Source: Acidobacteriota bacterium (GTDB lineage Bacteria > Acidobacteriota > Terriglobia > Acidiferrales > UBA7541). From it: 7,333 nucleotides of DNA. The translations under genes were made by a program, and so were the position numbers. Shown piece by piece: positions 1-6,421 of this stretch. The notes beneath the pieces are model-generated. The model did no database searches and was not told the origin of the DNA. It was given only the letters and a program-made list of their open reading frames with translations. The stretch spans positions 4,138 to 11,470 of the forward strand of contig QHYO01000015.1 of assembly GCA_003224135.1 (NCBI GenBank), in the 5' to 3' direction. Numbering within the stretch: position 1 is the first letter of the stretch; each line of letters begins with the position of its first letter.

Positions 1-1
1 C

Positions 2-400
2 GCAAGCGATGGCCGATTGAAGATCTATGGGGAACCGATGTTCACGTTTGCCGAGCTAAAGCAAGAATGGAAGGCCGGCTTCGATGCGTCGTTCGTAGAC
101 TGGATTTTTGCCCAATCCCCAGATCTCGACCGGGGCTGGGGTGCGGGGCGTGAGCTCGTCGTTCGCACATCCGGAGTGGCGCGCAAACTGGTGCTGGATC
201 CCAGATTCAGCAAGGCCGATGCTCAGCTCCTTTACGCCATTGAGCAGAGCCTCGTCGGCTCCTTGAAACTGACCAAGGCGCAATCAACCCGCCTCGATCA
301 ACTGATGCGGGAAATCGACTTTGGCAATCGCAAAAACCCGTCCGCATCCTCGCTCCAAGAGATCGGTAATTTGCTTCGCCTGGGCGTTGGTGGCAGCTAA
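2..400 (+). CDS. Hypothetical protein, C-terminal part (open to the left edge)
   Basis: The frame is open from the left edge to a TAA stop at 398-400, giving about 132 visible residues. A TTG at 17 and an ATG at 38 are possible internal starts. Neither has a convincing ribosome binding site, and the reading before them (ASDGRLKIYGEP) looks like ordinary protein, so I treat this as the end of a longer gene. The visible part is soluble-looking, with no membrane segment or signal peptide. It is Trp/Phe-rich at first (WKAGFDASFVDWIFAQ) and then basic and helical, with Leu- and Gln-rich stretches. I do not recognise the family and assign no function. It lies on the same strand as the decayed PadR/ADOP pair downstream, about 100 bases away. 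Sequence coherence supports a real coding end, but a chance open frame cannot be excluded. Confidence 0.5.
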   Translation, partial: ASDGRLKIYGEPMFTFAELKQEWKAGFDASFVDWIFAQSPDLDRGWGAGRELVVRTSGVARKLVLDPRFSKADAQLLYAIEQSLVGSLKLTKAQSTRLDQLMREIDFGNRKNPSASSLQEIGNLLRLGVGGS

Positions 401-503
401 TTCGCTGGTCTGACGCGCCTACACTTCATTTGATTCATCGCATCTCAACCACTCGTGCCCACGTCACACTTCGATCCTGCCGAAATAGTGCTCTCGATTG
501 CCG
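401..503. other. Short non-coding stretch, no recognised content
   Basis: About 100 bases separate the end of the unknown gene from the first recognisable PadR residues. I see no convincing promoter, terminator hairpin or PadR helix-turn-helix coding in any frame. A TAG at 486-488 closes the PadR frame on its upstream side. The N-terminal DNA-binding half of the regulator, expected here, is missing or unrecognisable. Confidence 0.4.
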
Positions 504-638
504 TGGAACAAGCGCAAAGCCAAGTACTACCAACTCAGGTTCGCGGGAAAGCGCAAATTGCAGACCGAGACCGGAAGATGGAACCGGATGGCGGACGTCA
601 TTGCGGGAATCTTGGGCACAACGCGGGAGAAAGTATGA
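504..638 (+). pseudogene. PadR-family transcriptional regulator, C-terminal remnant
   Basis: Read in the frame ending with TGA at 636-638, this stretch gives WNKRKAKYYQL, then AGKRKLQTETGRW, then RMADVIAGILGTTREKV. This is the typical end of the PadR-like repressors that sit before ADOP permeases: the winged-helix wing (AKYYxLTxAGRKQL) followed by the C-terminal helix (E-x-x-x-W-x-R-M-A-x-V-I). The usual protein is about 110 residues, while only about 44 remain. The DNA-binding helices are absent and a TAG at 486-488 blocks the frame upstream, so it cannot make a working repressor. Its stop overlaps the next gene's start as ATGA (635-638), preserving the ancestral operon arrangement. The family call rests on motif memory, not on a search. 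Confidence 0.72.
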
Positions 639-933
639 CGCTTTGGAGCCGTCTCCGTTCCTGGATGCGGGCGACTCTGCTCCGTTCTCGCATGGAAAGC
701 GAAATGGACACCGAGCTCCGCTTCCATCTCCGAAGCGTATGCCGAAGACTTGATTCGCAGCGGTGTTCCTCGCCAGGAAGTCATGCGCCGCGCACGCCTC
801 GAATTCGGCGCCGTCGAACGCACCAAAGAAGAGCGCCGGTGAGGCGCGTGGCGCTACCTTTATTGAAACTCTGCTCCAAGACCTGCGCTACGGCGTGCGT
901 ACGATGTTGCGTGCTCCGGGTTTTACGGCAATA
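635..933 (+). pseudogene. ADOP-type ABC transporter permease (MacB-like), frameshifted N-terminal remnant
   Basis: This starts at ATG 635 behind GGGAG at 625-629. The first 32 codons (MTLWSRLRSWMR...ELRFHL) match the soluble prefix domain of acidobacterial ADOP permeases. An extra C at about 731 shifts the frame. Reading then continues as EAYAEDLIRSGVPRQEVMRRARLEFGAVERTKEE (in two pieces) to a TGA at 840. A second one-base shift at about 840 restores EARGATFIETLLQDLRYG, then RTMLRAPGFTAI. Family members continue here into the first membrane helix (VLTLALGIGANTAIFS) and run to about 800-900 residues. Here similarity stops at about 933, before any membrane segment. With two frame disruptions and more than 85% of the gene missing, it is dead. 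Intact relatives are inner-membrane MacB/FtsX-like permeases controlled by the adjacent PadR regulator. Confidence 0.85.
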
Positions 934-950
934 AGCAATGGTCGTTCTTC

Positions 951-2012
951 TTATCTTTTCAAAGACGTGGTCGTCAAAAACTGCACTGTCACTCTAAGAC
1001 CTATTGGCAATGATCGAGTGTTGTCATCTACGCCGATCACGGCCTCCAAGATATCGCGGTCGCTCTTATCAGATGGGTCGCCCGTGCTTATGCTCTTCCT
1101 GCCCATCATCGCAGATATCCTCACGACCGAACCGTTGAGCCTCTTTCCGTCGAGAGCGTCTGCCTGGATAACTACCTTCTGTCCGATCGACACTTTATCT
1201 ACATCACTTTCGTCTATCTCAGCCTTAATGTGTCGAGAGGAAGTATCCGCCAGACTGAACAATGGACGGGGAGTGACTGTGCTAAAGGACTCGCCGCATC
1301 TAGCATAGACCCTCAAAATGGTTCCGTCGATCGGCGCGAGGATTGCGCACTTCCCGATACGTTCCTGCACCGTTCGAACGCGACCCTCCGCCGCAAGCAC
1401 CTCTGCATCAGCTCGAGCCTTTTCCTCTTGCAATGGAGGTGCCGCAAGTAACTCCTCGGTTCGAACAGCGGCTTGGAGGTTAGCATCTGCGACCCCGAGA
1501 TCACGGACAGCTTGTTCATAAGAGGCCCGGGAGACCTGCTCCCTTTGATAAAGAGCGCGCTGCATGCCCAGTCGCGACTTGGCCTCTTCGAATGTCGCGC
1601 GGGCGGCTGCCGTCTTTTCAGTCGCTATTTTCTTCTCCTCATCCCGTGCGCCCCGCAGAATCCGGATTCTTGTCTGCCGTGCACCATCGGCTTCAGCTAT
1701 TGCGGTTTGCAAACTAGCTTGCAATTCATCACAGCCGATCTCGCCAAGTAAAGTCCCTCTTCCGACGAACTGACCTTCTTTCACGTAGACGGCCTTTAGG
1801 ATGCCATCCGCAGCAGCTCCTACCTGCGTGGTTTCCGAAGCTCCCTCGACCCTTCCAGGGGAGGCGAACACAACAGTCGCGGTGGCACTATCGGAGGGTA
1901 TCCCACGAGCTTGCACCAAATTCCTGTTCCGCGTTGTCCCTAAGAACGCGACGGCCACAATGACCAAGAGCATCGCGCCACCGCCAATGACCCATCTGCT
2001 GCGGGCCGTCAT
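951..2012 (-). CDS. HlyD/DevB-type periplasmic adaptor (membrane fusion protein) of an ABC exporter
   Basis: A 353-residue protein that would bridge the inner-membrane ABC permease to an outer-membrane channel. Residues 8-25 form a single N-terminal membrane anchor (WVIGGGAMLLVIVAVAFL). Residues 50-92 form the first half of a biotinyl/lipoyl-like domain (VKEGQFVGRGTLLGEI). Residues 95-220 are an Ala/Glu/Arg-rich coiled-coil hairpin. Residues 222-256 are the second lipoyl half (APIDGTILRVYARCGESF). Residues 260-348 are the beta-barrel/membrane-proximal part. The start is ATG 2012-2010, overlapping the ATPase stop as ATGA with GGAG eight bases upstream. The open frame extends further upstream, but that part is antiparallel to nothing useful and lies inside the ATPase gene. 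It is the last gene of the operon permease-ATPase-adaptor and resembles DevB of DevBCA exporters. The substrate is unknown. Its 3' end lies about 17 bases from the broken ADOP remnant. Confidence 0.9.
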   Translation of the reverse strand: MTARSRWVIGGGAMLLVIVAVAFLGTTRNRNLVQARGIPSDSATATVVFASPGRVEGASETTQVGAAADGILKAVYVKEGQFVGRGTLLGEIGCDELQASLQTAIAEADGARQTRIRILRGARDEEKKIATEKTAAARATFEEAKSRLGMQRALYQREQVSRASYEQAVRDLGVADANLQAAVRTEELLAAPPLQEEKARADAEVLAAEGRVRTVQERIGKCAILAPIDGTILRVYARCGESFSTVTPRPLFSLADTSSRHIKAEIDESDVDKVSIGQKVVIQADALDGKRLNGSVVRISAMMGRKSISTGDPSDKSDRDILEAVIGVDDNTRSLPIGLRVTVQFLTTTSLKR

Positions 2013-2701
2013 AGGTTTTTCTCCACTTGTTCTACTTGGCCATCGCATAGAGTGATGGTGTGATCTGCAAATTCCTGCCATCGCGGATCGTGGGTCACGA
2101 CAACGACTGTCCGGCCATCGTCATCAACCTGATTCCGAAGAATTTGACAGATGTTCCTTCCGGCCTGGGCATCCAGAGATGCAGTCGGCTCATCCGCGAG
2201 AAGAATGGGAGGATTTCCGGCCAAGGCTCGTGCAATCGCAACCCGCTGCTTTTCTCCGGGACTGAGTTCGTTGGGCTCTTGACTGAGCTTGTCTCCCAAA
2301 CCGAATCGTACGAGAAGATCTCTTGCCATTTCCATTCGGCCAGGAAGGGCTGCATCACGAAGTTCAAAACCAAGTGCGACATTGTCAATCGCGGAAAGAG
2401 AGTGAAAAAGGCGAAACGCTTGGAAGACAAAACTGATTTTCTTCTGACGAACAACCGTCTTCTCTGTTTCACTCAATCCATTTACCGCAACACCATCTAT
2501 GAAGACTGTCCCTTCGTCGGGCGACAACAAACAGCCAAGCAGAGACAATAACGTGGTTTTCCCGCTGCCGGAGGGACCCATAACTAGCGAAAGCGTGCCA
2601 CGCTCGAAGAATTGTGAAACGCCCCGCAGCGCACGGACTTGTGCCTCCCGCTTGCCGAACGAGACACTCGCACCTTCAACGCCCAGGAAGTGATTAGGCA
2701 C
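2009..2701 (-). CDS. ABC transporter ATP-binding protein (DevA/LolD/MacB-type)
   Basis: A 230-residue cytoplasmic ATPase that powers the adjacent FtsX-type permease. Visible motifs are Walker A GPSGSGKT at 42-49, Q-loop Gln94 (FVFQAF), a signature loop at 146-150, Walker B ILLADE at 166-171, the D-loop (ASLD) and H-loop His204 (VVTHD). The signature is LSPGEKQR rather than the canonical LSGGQ-QR; Ser and the second Gly are kept, so activity is still likely. I choose GTG 2701 as the start because GGGGAGGG lies six bases upstream and the length fits the family. The frame stays open to an ATG at 2749, which would sit inside the permease gene. With the GTG start, the gene overlaps the permease stop (2696-2694) by eight bases, and its own TGA overlaps the adaptor ATG. 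This indicates translational coupling and matched stoichiometry. Confidence 0.93.
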   Translation of the reverse strand: MPNHFLGVEGASVSFGKREAQVRALRGVSQFFERGTLSLVMGPSGSGKTTLLSLLGCLLSPDEGTVFIDGVAVNGLSETEKTVVRQKKISFVFQAFRLFHSLSAIDNVALGFELRDAALPGRMEMARDLLVRFGLGDKLSQEPNELSPGEKQRVAIARALAGNPPILLADEPTASLDAQAGRNICQILRNQVDDDGRTVVVVTHDPRWQEFADHTITLCDGQVEQVEKNL

Positions 2702-3812
2702 GGAACACCCTCCCCGGCTCAACTGTGAGGGCGCTTCGAACTGAAGCAATAGACGCCAACGAGCACATGGCCAAACTTGGCACGACCATGACTAGAAGCA
2801 ACCACCAGGGAGTGTAGATCCAAGGAATCAGAGATTTTGCATAACCAATGCATGGAACAACCGTCAGCAGCCCCAGAATGCTACCGACTGCCCCGCAAAT
2901 CAGGGCCTGTGTAAGCACAATGCGCGCCACGAACGCCTGCGATGCTCCAAGAGCTTTCAATGTCGCGTATTCCTCGATGTTCTCCATTGTGTTCGCATAG
3001 ATGGTTTGTGATACAACCACAAGACCGATCAAAAACCCCAACACCGCTGCGGTTAGAATCGCGCCTCCGGCCCCGGTTTTTATCGTCCAGTACGAGCGAG
3101 ATTTCCGCGCAAATTCGTCCCGGGTGAGAACTTCGACCTCTGGAAAACGCTGCCTAAGACTCCGCTGCACATCGGATGTTGAATATCCCTTGTCGACGCG
3201 CAAGAGAACGAACATACCTTCTTCAGGACCAACCCCCATAAATCGACTTGCATTTCGGTACGAAGTAAAGAGAAAGGGGACACCAAGGAATGCTCCATAA
3301 CCATTAATCACACGCTCGATACGCGCACGGTGCCGGTTTACTTCCACTTCCGCCGGCATTGCCGTCACTTGAATCAGGTCCCGGTCACTTACGTCGTAGA
3401 GCACCGCATCTGGCGACATCCCTTCGGGTGAACCAGAGACATCGGGAACCGGGAAGCGCTCTCCTACATTGCGATCCGCGCCAACCAAAGCTACCACCTG
3501 TTGCTTTCCGTTTGGTGTGCGGTACACGGAAAATGCCATGCAAACTCGACTCGTTTCGAGCACACCCGGTACGCCGGCTGCCATCTCCCTCACCCGGCCT
3601 TCGATGGGAGTTCCAAACTCAAAGGCCTGCACTCCTCTCGCAGTAATCCAGAGGTCGGAATCGCTGGCATCTATAAGCCTAGATGCTGCCCGCAAAAAGC
3701 CGACCAAGAGACTCCCTTGAAAGACCATCAGGAACACCGCAAAAGACACGCCAAGCACCGTCACAGAGAAGCGTGCTCGATCGTGAACGATATTTTGCCA
3801 AGCGAGTTTCAT
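2694..3812 (-). CDS. FtsX/DevC-type ABC transporter permease
   Basis: A 372-residue inner-membrane permease with four predicted membrane segments: about 17-40 (VTVLGVSFAVFLMVFQGSLL), 250-272, 298-321 and 334-356. A large periplasmic MacB-PCD-like domain lies between the first two. The C-terminal FtsX domain shows the familiar coupling region TMENIEEYATLKALGAS at 275-291, which contacts the ATPase. Its length and the MKLAWxNI start match DevC-like proteins rather than the ~650-residue MacB with a fused ATPase. The start is ATG 3812; I see no strong ribosome binding site before it. It is the first gene of the exporter operon and overlaps the ATPase gene by eight bases. Together with the ATPase and HlyD-like adaptor it would form a type I mechanotransmission exporter working with an outer-membrane TolC-like channel. 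The substrate is not inferable; DevBCA relatives export glycolipids, others drugs or peptides. Confidence 0.9.
   Translation of the reverse strand: MKLAWQNIVHDRARFSVTVLGVSFAVFLMVFQGSLLVGFLRAASRLIDASDSDLWITARGVQAFEFGTPIEGRVREMAAGVPGVLETSRVCMAFSVYRTPNGKQQVVALVGADRNVGERFPVPDVSGSPEGMSPDAVLYDVSDRDLIQVTAMPAEVEVNRHRARIERVINGYGAFLGVPFLFTSYRNASRFMGVGPEEGMFVLLRVDKGYSTSDVQRSLRQRFPEVEVLTRDEFARKSRSYWTIKTGAGGAILTAAVLGFLIGLVVVSQTIYANTMENIEEYATLKALGASQAFVARIVLTQALICGAVGSILGLLTVVPCIGYAKSLIPWIYTPWWLLLVMVVPSLAMCSLASIASVRSALTVEPGRVFRA
2708..2715 (-). promoter_or_regulatory. Ribosome binding site deciding the GTG start of the ABC ATPase
   Basis: On the minus strand the sequence reads GGGGAGGG, six bases before GTG 2701-2699. 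It lies within the last codons of the permease. It is the strongest Shine-Dalgarno-like match in the exporter operon and favours GTG over the upstream in-frame ATG at 2749. Confidence 0.7.
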
Positions 3813-3833
3813 AAGAGCTGAGCTATCGACAAA

Positions 3834-3862
3834 TTTAGAGAGCGAGGCGTATGTTATGTAAA
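3834..3862 (-). promoter_or_regulatory. Possible sigma-70-like promoter for the exporter operon
   Basis: In the 126-base gap before the permease, the minus strand has TTTACA (3862-3857; five of six match TTGACA). After a 17-base spacer comes TCTAAA (3839-3834; four of six match TATAAT). Transcription would start near 3827, leaving a very short leader to ATG 3812. The gap is more AT-rich here than in its surroundings. Matches of this quality occur by chance, so this is only a candidate. The gap does suggest the exporter is transcribed separately from the signalling operon upstream. I see no convincing intrinsic terminator. Confidence 0.3.
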
Positions 3863-3938
3863 TTCAGCGGTCGCGGCTTTTGCGCTGCGTCCCGGCAAGG
3901 ATCTCCGTTCACGTTCTCCCGTACTAACATCTGCTGAG

Positions 3939-6050
3939 CTACTTGGCTTGCCCGCACGTTTGCCACGCCAGGTCTCCTGCTAATAATGCCGCGATCCCCT
4001 CGGCGGACAGAGGTCTGGAAAAGTAATATCCCTGGCCATATTTGCATTCCAGTCTCTTCAGCAAGGCGACCTGTTGCATTGTCTCTACCCCCTCGGCAAC
4101 TACATCCAGCCGGAGATTATTGGCCATGGGCAAAATGCTCCGTGCAATCTCCATACCTTCTCCGTCCTCCTCCATGACGCTTATGAAGGAGCGGTCGATC
4201 TTCAATGTATCGAGCGGAAAACGGTGTAAGTAACTCAATGAAGAATAGCCCGTACCGAAATCATCGATAGCCAGCCTGATACCCAAGGATTTAATTTGCT
4301 GCAACATTTCCACGGCTGCCAAAGGGTCCGCCATCACTGTGCTTTCCGTGATCTCCAGCTTCAAAGCTTCCGGAGGAAGGGCGAGTTCATCCAACAACTT
4401 TCTAATGTCTTCGACCAGTTTCGGTTGTAGAAATTGCTTGGCGGACAGGTTGACGCTGATTGTCAGATCACGATGGGCGATTAAACCTGCTCTCCATTCA
4501 GAGATTTGCCGACAGGCCTCCCGCAAATTCCACCAGCCCAGCTCGCGTATGAGGCCGGTTTCCTCAGCAACCGGGATAAATTCACTTGGTGCGAGCAGAC
4601 CGCGAGTTGGATGCTGCCAACGTAACAGAGCCTCAAAGCCGGCAATTTCTCCAGAAACCAGGGCAACAATCGGTTGATAGAAATTGCGAAATTCTCCTCG
4701 TTCGAGCGCGCGACGCAGATCGGTCTCCAGCTGCAATCGAGCCATCACACTGGCTCGCATATCTGCGTCGAACACCTCATAACGGGCCTTCCCGAGAGAC
4801 TTGGCCCGATACATCGCCGTGTCAGCATCTCTCAACATCTCTTCCGGTTGTTCGTAGGCTGAGTTGCTTAAAGCAATTCCGATGCTCACGGAGGTGAACA
4901 CCTCTTTCCCGCTCAAAATGAATGGCGACGCCAGAGCCTTCATCATGCGGTCCGCGGCGCGCTTAGCATCATTCGGATCTTTGATATCGTCGAGCAGGAC
5001 CGTAAATTCGTCTCCTCCAAGGCGCGCCATCGTGAAGGTTTCCCCCAGACGCGCGACGGTATCCGTTGATCGCAAACACTTCTCCAACCGATTGGCTACC
5101 CCAACGAGGAGTTGATCCCCCGCTAGGTGCCCCATACTGTCGTTGATCATTTTGAACCCATCAAGGTCCATGAATAGAACCGCAAACAACTGGTCTTTGC
5201 GGCGCTTCGTATGCTTGATGAGCCGGCCTACGCGGTCAATAAACAGCAGCCGATTGGGTAAGCCCGTCAGTGGGTCGGAGACCTTCCCTTCGGTAATGTC
5301 GGTCTGTGATCCAGCCATCCGCAACGCACTTCCGGAAGCGTCATGAACGGCGACCCCTCGGCTCAGCATCCAACGAAAGCTTCCATCTTTATGCAGCACG
5401 CGGTGCTCGCTCTCGAAGTGAGGAGTCAAGCCTTTTTGATGAGTGGCAATCTCCTCTTTGACTCGTTCTCGATCCGCGTCATGAATCCGATCGAACCATT
5501 CTTCAGGTCTGTCGCCGATTTCGCCTTCCTCACAACCCAGCATGGCCTTCCAGCGAGGGGAGAAATGCACGACGTTAGCCGGCAAATTCCAGTCCCACAG
5601 GCCATCGTTGGAGCCGCGGGCCGCAAGAGCATAACGCTCCTCACTCTCCTTCAGCGCTTCCTGCGCATGCTTGTGTGATAGCTGAGTACCTATGCGAGCC
5701 ACCGCCACTGGAAAGTCAATTGGCTTCGTCAAATAATCGTTAGCCCCTAAATCAAGGGCTCTTACAACATCGTCGCTCTGTGCTTTTGCCGTCACCATGA
5801 TGATCGGCAACTCGGCCGCAGAGTAGCGTTCGCGAAGTCTTTGCAACGCATCAAGGCCGCTAATCTCCGGCATTTCAATGTCTAACAACACCAAGTCCAC
5901 GCCGTCTTGTTTGACTCGTTCGAGCAATTCTTTTGCGTTCTCCGCCAGTCCGACGACATAGCCCTTGCGCAGCAGTCGGCGAGCGAGCATGTCCCGGTTC
6001 ATCTCGTTGTCATCTACGATAAGCAACCTGCTCGGCCGGGGATTCGTCAT
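3939..6050 (-). CDS. REC-PAS-GGDEF-EAL response regulator (cyclic di-GMP synthesis/breakdown)
   Basis: A 703-residue cytoplasmic protein. The receiver is at about 8-122, with acidic pair Asp13/Asp14, phospho-acceptor Asp57 (LLDIEMP), Thr87 and Lys109. A PAS/PAC domain is at about 135-255, ending in GSQTDITE. The GGDEF domain is at about 257-428, beginning DPLTGLPNR, with an intact GGDEF at 345-349. The EAL domain is at about 438-695, with EALLRW at 473, NLSAKQF, LEITES, AIDDFGTGYSSL, LKIDRSFI, VAEGVET and a YGQGYYFSRPL end. All usual phosphodiesterase metal ligands and the Lys appear present, so both activities are possible. The usual RxxD inhibitory site (RSTD, 327-330) is separated from GGDEF by an extra repeat of about nine residues. 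ATG 6050 overlaps the upstream receiver's stop as ATGA. Phosphorylation probably sets the balance of cyclase and phosphodiesterase; which dominates cannot be read from sequence. Confidence 0.95.
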   Translation of the reverse strand: MTNPRPSRLLIVDDNEMNRDMLARRLLRKGYVVGLAENAKELLERVKQDGVDLVLLDIEMPEISGLDALQRLRERYSAAELPIIMVTAKAQSDDVVRALDLGANDYLTKPIDFPVAVARIGTQLSHKHAQEALKESEERYALAARGSNDGLWDWNLPANVVHFSPRWKAMLGCEEGEIGDRPEEWFDRIHDADRERVKEEIATHQKGLTPHFESEHRVLHKDGSFRWMLSRGVAVHDASGSALRMAGSQTDITEGKVSDPLTGLPNRLLFIDRVGRLIKHTKRRKDQLFAVLFMDLDGFKMINDSMGHLAGDQLLVGVANRLEKCLRSTDTVARLGETFTMARLGGDEFTVLLDDIKDPNDAKRAADRMMKALASPFILSGKEVFTSVSIGIALSNSAYEQPEEMLRDADTAMYRAKSLGKARYEVFDADMRASVMARLQLETDLRRALERGEFRNFYQPIVALVSGEIAGFEALLRWQHPTRGLLAPSEFIPVAEETGLIRELGWWNLREACRQISEWRAGLIAHRDLTISVNLSAKQFLQPKLVEDIRKLLDELALPPEALKLEITESTVMADPLAAVEMLQQIKSLGIRLAIDDFGTGYSSLSYLHRFPLDTLKIDRSFISVMEEDGEGMEIARSILPMANNLRLDVVAEGVETMQQVALLKRLECKYGQGYYFSRPLSAEGIAALLAGDLAWQTCGQAK

Positions 6051-6421
6051 GATTTTTTCACCGTCAGCAAGTTGTCGATCTTTTCACTCAGACGCCCAAA
6101 TTCGACGGGTTTGGTGTCGTAGTCATCGCACCCTGCTTCAAACGCCTTATCGCGATCCGTTACCAAAGCGTGCGCGGTCAGCGCAATAATGGGAATGTGC
6201 CGCGTTGCCTCGTTGCTCTTCAGCAGGCGAGTCACTTCCCATCCACTCATCAGTGGAAGACTTATATCCATCAAAATCAGGTCAGGCATCTCTGAACAGG
6301 CCATCAGATGCCCTTGCTCCCCGTCGTGCGCGGCGACTACGGAGTAGCCCTTGCGCTCCAAGCGCCTGGAGAGCATGTCTCGATTCATTTCGTTATCTTC
6401 GACTAACAAGATCTTCGGCAT
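6047..6421 (-). CDS. Single-domain response regulator (CheY/DivK-like receiver)
   Basis: A 124-residue protein that is a receiver and nothing else. The acidic pair is Glu8/Asp9, the phospho-acceptor Asp52 (LILMDISLP), the switch Thr82 (ALTAHA) and Lys104 (DTKPVEF). It has no output domain, so it probably works as a phosphorelay shuttle or through protein contacts. I choose ATG 6421 because AGGAAAGG (6435-6428) lies six bases upstream and the protein then begins right at the receiver fold (MPKILLVEDNE). The longer frame from 6541 would only add the antisense-like tail of the kinase region. It overlaps the kinase gene by 29 bases and the GGDEF-EAL gene by four (ATGA). Its first helix (NEMNRDML, RRL, RKGY) is nearly identical to that of the REC domain in the next gene, pointing to duplication or a shared phosphodonor. 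Confidence 0.93.
   Translation of the reverse strand: MPKILLVEDNEMNRDMLSRRLERKGYSVVAAHDGEQGHLMACSEMPDLILMDISLPLMSGWEVTRLLKSNEATRHIPIIALTAHALVTDRDKAFEAGCDDYDTKPVEFGRLSEKIDNLLTVKKS

Noticed and set aside
763..1308. Plus-strand open frame of 181 codons starting in the ADOP remnant
   Set aside because: Only about 841-933 is real ADOP sequence. The rest is the antisense of the HlyD-like gene, read through the junction by chance.
2013..2081. Longer N-terminus for the HlyD-like adaptor (start at 2081)
   Set aside because: The extra 23 residues (His/Arg-rich) lie inside the ATPase gene and would push the membrane anchor away from the N-terminus. The ATGA-coupled start at 2012 is better supported.
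2060..2551. Plus-strand open frame of 163 codons
   Set aside because: It lies antisense to the ABC ATPase, whose motifs are unambiguous. The plus-strand product has no recognisable features.
3866..3890. Possible terminator hairpin after the GGDEF-EAL gene (CAGCG/CGCTG)
   Set aside because: Only a five-base stem with a 13-base loop and no following T-run on the minus strand; too weak to call.
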